In this document: one piece after another, positions 3,750-6,935 of the stretch
Numbering within the stretch: position 1 is the stretch's first letter
Layout of the letters: the number at the start of each line of letters is the position of its first letter
Origin: Eshraghiella sp045542375
Lineage (GTDB): Bacteria > Bacillota > Clostridia > Lachnospirales > Lachnospiraceae
Length of the DNA: 6,935 bases
Assembly (NCBI GenBank): GCA_045542375.1
Contig: JAZQKW010000135.1
Location: 1 to 6,935, forward strand
Direction of reading: 5' to 3'
Notes under the pieces: model-generated
Seen by the model: only the letters and a program-made list of their open reading frames with translations
Told to the model about the DNA's origin: nothing
The model's database searches: none
Program-made: the position numbers and the translations under genes

Positions 3750-6620
3750 ATGAAAAAACACAGTCACATTATCTACATTATTGTACTATCATTATTGATA
3801 ACACTTTTCCCAACTAATTCTACATTTACATATGCGAAAGAACCGGAAACGGTTATTAGAGTTGGATATGACCAGAATTCCCATTTCATTCAGGAGAAAA
3901 ATGGCGAATATTTTGGATATGGAGTAGAATATCTCAACAAAATCTCCGAATATACCAATTGGACATATGAATATGTTACGGTTACCAGTTGGTCAGATAC
4001 TTTCCAGAAGCTACGCGATAAAGAGATTGATTTAATCTGTACCGCACATTATACCAAAGAACACGCTGATGAATTTTTATATTCTGATATACCTTTCGGC
4101 TACGAAACGACTCTGCTGTATACTCATCCAAGCAGTGGTATCACATATCAGGATCATGACGCATTGAAAGACAGTAAGGTGGGGCTTTTACTTGAAAGTT
4201 ATTCATCATTAGACTTCATAGAGCATGCAGAAGAGTATAATGTGAACTATGAAGCAATATTTTATAAAAGCAAAAGCGATATGATAGATGCGTTAGACAA
4301 GGGTGAAATCGAATTTTTTGCAATCGGAAGCCGTTATGGTACCTCATCGCTCAGTCTATTTGACAGACTTAAGTCCAATGCTTTTTATTGTATTGCTAAT
4401 AAAGACAACCCTGATTTAATTAAGGAAATCGAGTCAGCAATCCAAGAAATCATGTTCGATGCACCTGATTTTGAAGGTAATTTGAATGCAAAATATTTTG
4501 GACACAGCGCTCTCTCCAGCACCCCGTTATATACAAAGGAAGAACTTGCTTTTATTCGTAACGCTGACACTATTAAGGTAAATATTTTTATCGACCAGCA
4601 TCCCTCATGCTATACAGATAATGGTAAGCTTCAAGGAATCTGGCCTGAATATTTGAATCTTATTTCTGAGAAAAGCGGTCTTACTTTTGAAATAGTAAAT
4701 GGTGACTACAGAGATTATGAGAGCCTTATAAATGATGGTCACCTCCTTCTCCTGACTAATAGTACTATTGCTCACAATAACTATGATGAACTTATTACCA
4801 GTTCTCCTCTTATGGATTTAGAGATATCATATGTATCACTAAAGTCAGGATTTATAAATAATGATTATACGGGTAATGTTATTGCCCTCACTAAGGAGTT
4901 TTCCTATGTAGAACCATTTTTATTACAGGAAAATCCTGAATATCAATTTGTATACTATGATGACTCAGAGAGTTGTCTTAATGCCGTAATTAATAGTAAA
5001 GCTGATATAGCCATACAAAATAACTTCCGCGTAAGCTACCTGATGCAGAAGCCAAAATATTCAGATAAACTTACACAGATTCCGGGCCATGAATATAACA
5101 ACCAGATGCATCTTGTTGCAGGCAATGACCAGACGATGCTCATGTCAATCCTTAACAAAGCAATAAGCCATATTTCAGATGATGAAAAAAGTGCAATCGT
5201 ACAGAAAGAATTATTACTTCATCCATATGAGTTTCACTTTAATGATATATGGTATAAGTACTGGAATTGGTTTATAATCGCTATTATAGTAATCATTATC
5301 GCATTAATTGTATACACAACAATGACACATAGAATGGCAAAGCTTAAAATTGAGCAACACGAAAATGAAATGTTGCGTGCCAAATTACAGTTAGATGAGA
5401 TTACCGGACTTTATAACAGAACACATTTTTACAAAACAGTACATAATATTATAGAGACATCTGAGGAAGATATGTGCATTGTCGCAATGAATATCAACAA
5501 TTTCAAAATAATTAACGAATTGTATGGTATGCCAATTGGCGACAAGGTATTAATTGACATTGCACAACAGCTAAAAGCTTTATGCCAGAATCAGAATATT
5601 ATTCTCGCCAGATTTACATCAGATCACTATTATATGTGTATGACTAAGAATGTCTTTGATAATATGGTTTTCCCTCAGACTTATAAGACATTTTTGAAAA
5701 ATACAGATATACGCGTAATTTACGGCGTGTATATTATAAATGAAGATAGTACTCTTCCTGTTAATGTTATGTGCGACAGAGCTTTAGTAGTTGCACATGA
5801 AAAGAATCAGAATTACGTAGACTATATTCATTATTATGACGATAATGAGCATCAGCAGCTGCTTGCTGAACAGGAAATTGAAAATAATATGGAAAAAGCA
5901 CTGGAAGAAAATCAATTCTACATTGTAATTCAACCAAAATTCAGTTCGAGTGACTCAAAAATCGTTGGTGGTGAGACCCTTGTCAGATGGAAGCATCCTG
6001 AAAAAGGTATAATCTCTCCGGGAATATTTATTCCGGTATTTGAAAGAAATGGTTTTATTATTCATCTGGACTACTACGTATGGGAAGAAACCTGTAAGTT
6101 TATTGCTGCCCGCAAGAAAGAAGGAAAAATATGTGTTCCTATTTCGATTAACATTTCCCGTGCGCATTTCTACGGTCACGAATTAACCGATAAACTTACT
6201 TCGTTAATTAAGAAATACAACTTGAAGCCTACAGATATTGAATTAGAAATTACTGAATCTCTTTGCGGAGAAAAACCTGATTTAATCTACGATAAAATTC
6301 GTACGCTTCAGAACATTGGCTTTAAGATAGCAATGGACGATTTTGGAAGTGGTTACTCATCTCTAAATATGTTGAAGGAAATGCCGCTTGACATTATCAA
6401 GATGGACTTAAAATTCTTAGATAGTGACCAGGAAAAAGGACGTCTCATTCTGAAATCATTAATCGAGATGGCTCAGACAATGGAATTGAGTGTTGTTGTA
6501 GAAGGTGTAGAACTTGAGACACAGGTGGAATTTTTATCACAATTTAAAGATTGCATCCTGCAGGGCTACTACTTCTCACGTCCAATCATGCCGGACGAGC
6601 TTGCAGCAATGTTGGATTAG
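3750..6620 (+). CDS. Membrane c-di-GMP phosphodiesterase: two SBP_bac_3 sensors, degenerate GGDEF, intact EAL
   Basis: This is a 956-residue sensor enzyme predicted to hydrolyse cyclic di-GMP. The ATG at 3750 is chosen over the in-frame GTG at 3735 because AGAAGGTGG (3730-3738) sits upstream of it and a typical signal peptide follows (MKK, hydrophobic core, likely cleavage after Ala29). Domains: SBP_bac_3 Venus flytrap about 34-251; second one about 274-492; membrane helix about 503-524; short helical linker 526-548; GGDEF about 549-700; EAL about 707-956. The tandem flytraps outside the membrane recall BvgS. The GGDEF motif is TSDHY (623-627), the metal-binding Asp positions are Asn (581, 583) and the RxxD inhibitory site is missing, so cyclase activity is not expected, though GTP sensing is possible. 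The EAL domain keeps the usual catalytic set: Glu742 (in ETLVRW), Asn801 (SINIS), Glu833 (ELEITES), Asp863-Asp864 (DDFGSGYSSL), Lys884, Glu918 and Glu921 (EGVE), Gln938 (QGYYFSRP). It diverges from the chemoreceptor gene. Confidence 0.95.
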   Translation: MKKHSHIIYIIVLSLLITLFPTNSTFTYAKEPETVIRVGYDQNSHFIQEKNGEYFGYGVEYLNKISEYTNWTYEYVTVTSWSDTFQKLRDKEIDLICTAHYTKEHADEFLYSDIPFGYETTLLYTHPSSGITYQDHDALKDSKVGLLLESYSSLDFIEHAEEYNVNYEAIFYKSKSDMIDALDKGEIEFFAIGSRYGTSSLSLFDRLKSNAFYCIANKDNPDLIKEIESAIQEIMFDAPDFEGNLNAKYFGHSALSSTPLYTKEELAFIRNADTIKVNIFIDQHPSCYTDNGKLQGIWPEYLNLISEKSGLTFEIVNGDYRDYESLINDGHLLLLTNSTIAHNNYDELITSSPLMDLEISYVSLKSGFINNDYTGNVIALTKEFSYVEPFLLQENPEYQFVYYDDSESCLNAVINSKADIAIQNNFRVSYLMQKPKYSDKLTQIPGHEYNNQMHLVAGNDQTMLMSILNKAISHISDDEKSAIVQKELLLHPYEFHFNDIWYKYWNWFIIAIIVIIIALIVYTTMTHRMAKLKIEQHENEMLRAKLQLDEITGLYNRTHFYKTVHNIIETSEEDMCIVAMNINNFKIINELYGMPIGDKVLIDIAQQLKALCQNQNIILARFTSDHYYMCMTKNVFDNMVFPQTYKTFLKNTDIRVIYGVYIINEDSTLPVNVMCDRALVVAHEKNQNYVDYIHYYDDNEHQQLLAEQEIENNMEKALEENQFYIVIQPKFSSSDSKIVGGETLVRWKHPEKGIISPGIFIPVFERNGFIIHLDYYVWEETCKFIAARKKEGKICVPISINISRAHFYGHELTDKLTSLIKKYNLKPTDIELEITESLCGEKPDLIYDKIRTLQNIGFKIAMDDFGSGYSSLNMLKEMPLDIIKMDLKFLDSDQEKGRLILKSLIEMAQTMELSVVVEGVELETQVEFLSQFKDCILQGYYFSRPIMPDELAAMLD

Positions 6621-6624
6621 TACA

Positions 6625-6671
6625 TAAAAATAACGCCTATCACACTGTGGTTGTGATAGGCGTTATTTTTA
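6625..6671 (+). terminator. Strong intrinsic terminator of the EAL-domain gene (likely bidirectional)
   Basis: Four bases after the TAG stop, 6625-6644 pairs without mismatch to 6652-6671 (core AACGCCTATCACA with TGTGATAGGCGTT), a 20-bp stem around a seven-base loop (CTGTGGT). The stem is flanked by AAAAA on the left and TTTTT on the right, so it has a U tract on both strands. It can end the EAL transcript and also stop any leftward transcription that passes the terminator at 6734-6763. Confidence 0.92.
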
Positions 6672-6733
6672 CTGTTCTTCGCCATTCAAGCATTGTTACT
6701 GTTACTTCGTACATGCATATAAGCAAAATTTTC

Positions 6734-6763
6734 AAAAATCAGGCCGCCATAAAGACGACCTGA
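6734..6763 (-). terminator. Intrinsic terminator for the gene entering from the right edge
   Basis: In the minus-strand RNA, bases from 6763-6754 (UCAGGUCGUC) pair with 6748-6739 (GGCGGCCUGA) around a five-base loop, using two G-U wobbles, then UUUUU follows (A tract 6734-6738). In the plus-strand RNA the two wobbles become A-C mismatches, so the hairpin is better suited to leftward transcription. It lies 55 bases after the stop of the partial gene at 6819. Confidence 0.75.
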
Positions 6764-6818
6764 AAAGCAGTCAGAGCCACAATAATAATTATCCCTACTA
6801 TTGGGTCTACTAATGATT

Positions 6819-6935
6819 TTAATTTACCGTTTTATTTTGAAAAAGCTTCACTATCTCTTTTACCGCATTGCCAGGAATAAAATTCGTTTCATTATCCGAA
6901 GCATATAAGCGTTCCCCTGATGCAAACATTATATC
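6819..6935 (-). CDS. C-terminal end of an unrecognised protein (partial, enters from the right edge)
   Basis: The minus strand is open from the window edge for 38 codons to a TAA at 6819-6821. The residues run DIMFASGERLYASDNETNFI, then PGNAVKEIVK, then LFQNKTVN. The mixed composition and the final amphipathic helix-like stretch look like a soluble protein tail rather than noise. A leftward-reading terminator follows at 6734-6763, which supports a real gene end here. I do not recognise the family, and 38 residues are too few to assign a function. It converges on the EAL gene. Confidence 0.6.
   Translation of the reverse strand, partial: DIMFASGERLYASDNETNFIPGNAVKEIVKLFQNKTVN

Noticed and set aside
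6551..6763. 70-codon plus-strand open frame after the EAL gene
   Set aside because: It starts inside the EAL coding region in another frame and crosses two terminator hairpins; the peptide shows no protein-like features.

Overview
The window looks like chromosomal DNA from a low-GC, motile Gram-positive bacterium, most likely a clostridial/Lachnospiraceae gut-type organism. The support is the AT-rich composition, strong GGAGG-type ribosome binding sites, A+T-rich intrinsic terminators, an MCP with the HAMP plus second HAMP-like layout common in Clostridia, a DUF4143-type AAA ATPase fragment and a periplasmic-binding-domain/GGDEF/EAL signalling protein. The assignment comes from style and family resemblance, not from a marker gene.

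Layout, left to right. (1) At 1-243 on the minus strand is the middle part of a DUF4143-type AAA ATPase. It has lost its 5' half (no Walker A) and runs off the left edge. (2) At 244-343 a tandem array of about 32-33 bp units, each with an identical 17-bp core, abuts the break. It resembles the multi-repeat end of an IS21-family element and is probably a scar. (3) At 355-1629 (minus) is an unrecognised multi-pass membrane protein with a C-terminal soluble domain carrying a DxDxD motif. A perfect 8-8-8 dyad lies just upstream of it. (4) At 1797-3536 (minus) is a complete methyl-accepting chemotaxis protein with its own terminator and a perfect-consensus sigma-A promoter. (5) Divergent from it, at 3750-6620 (plus), is a 956-aa membrane signalling protein: signal peptide, two SBP_bac_3 (Venus flytrap) domains, one membrane helix, a degenerate GGDEF domain and an EAL domain with all key residues. 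It ends in a 20-bp perfect-stem terminator. (6) At 6819-6935 (minus) is the C-terminal end of an unrecognised gene entering from the right edge, followed by its own terminator.

How the parts may work together. The MCP would report a ligand to CheA and the flagellar motor. The divergent EAL protein would lower c-di-GMP when its extracellular domains bind, or lose, a ligand; lowering c-di-GMP generally favours motility. The 213-bp intergenic region holds two back-to-back promoters with a CGACAT-N12-ATGTCG dyad between them and a third CGACAT box on the -35 of the EAL gene. This suggests co-regulation by one unknown factor. That divergent pair is the most interesting unit in the window. No complete mobile element, RNA gene, CRISPR array or defence system is visible.
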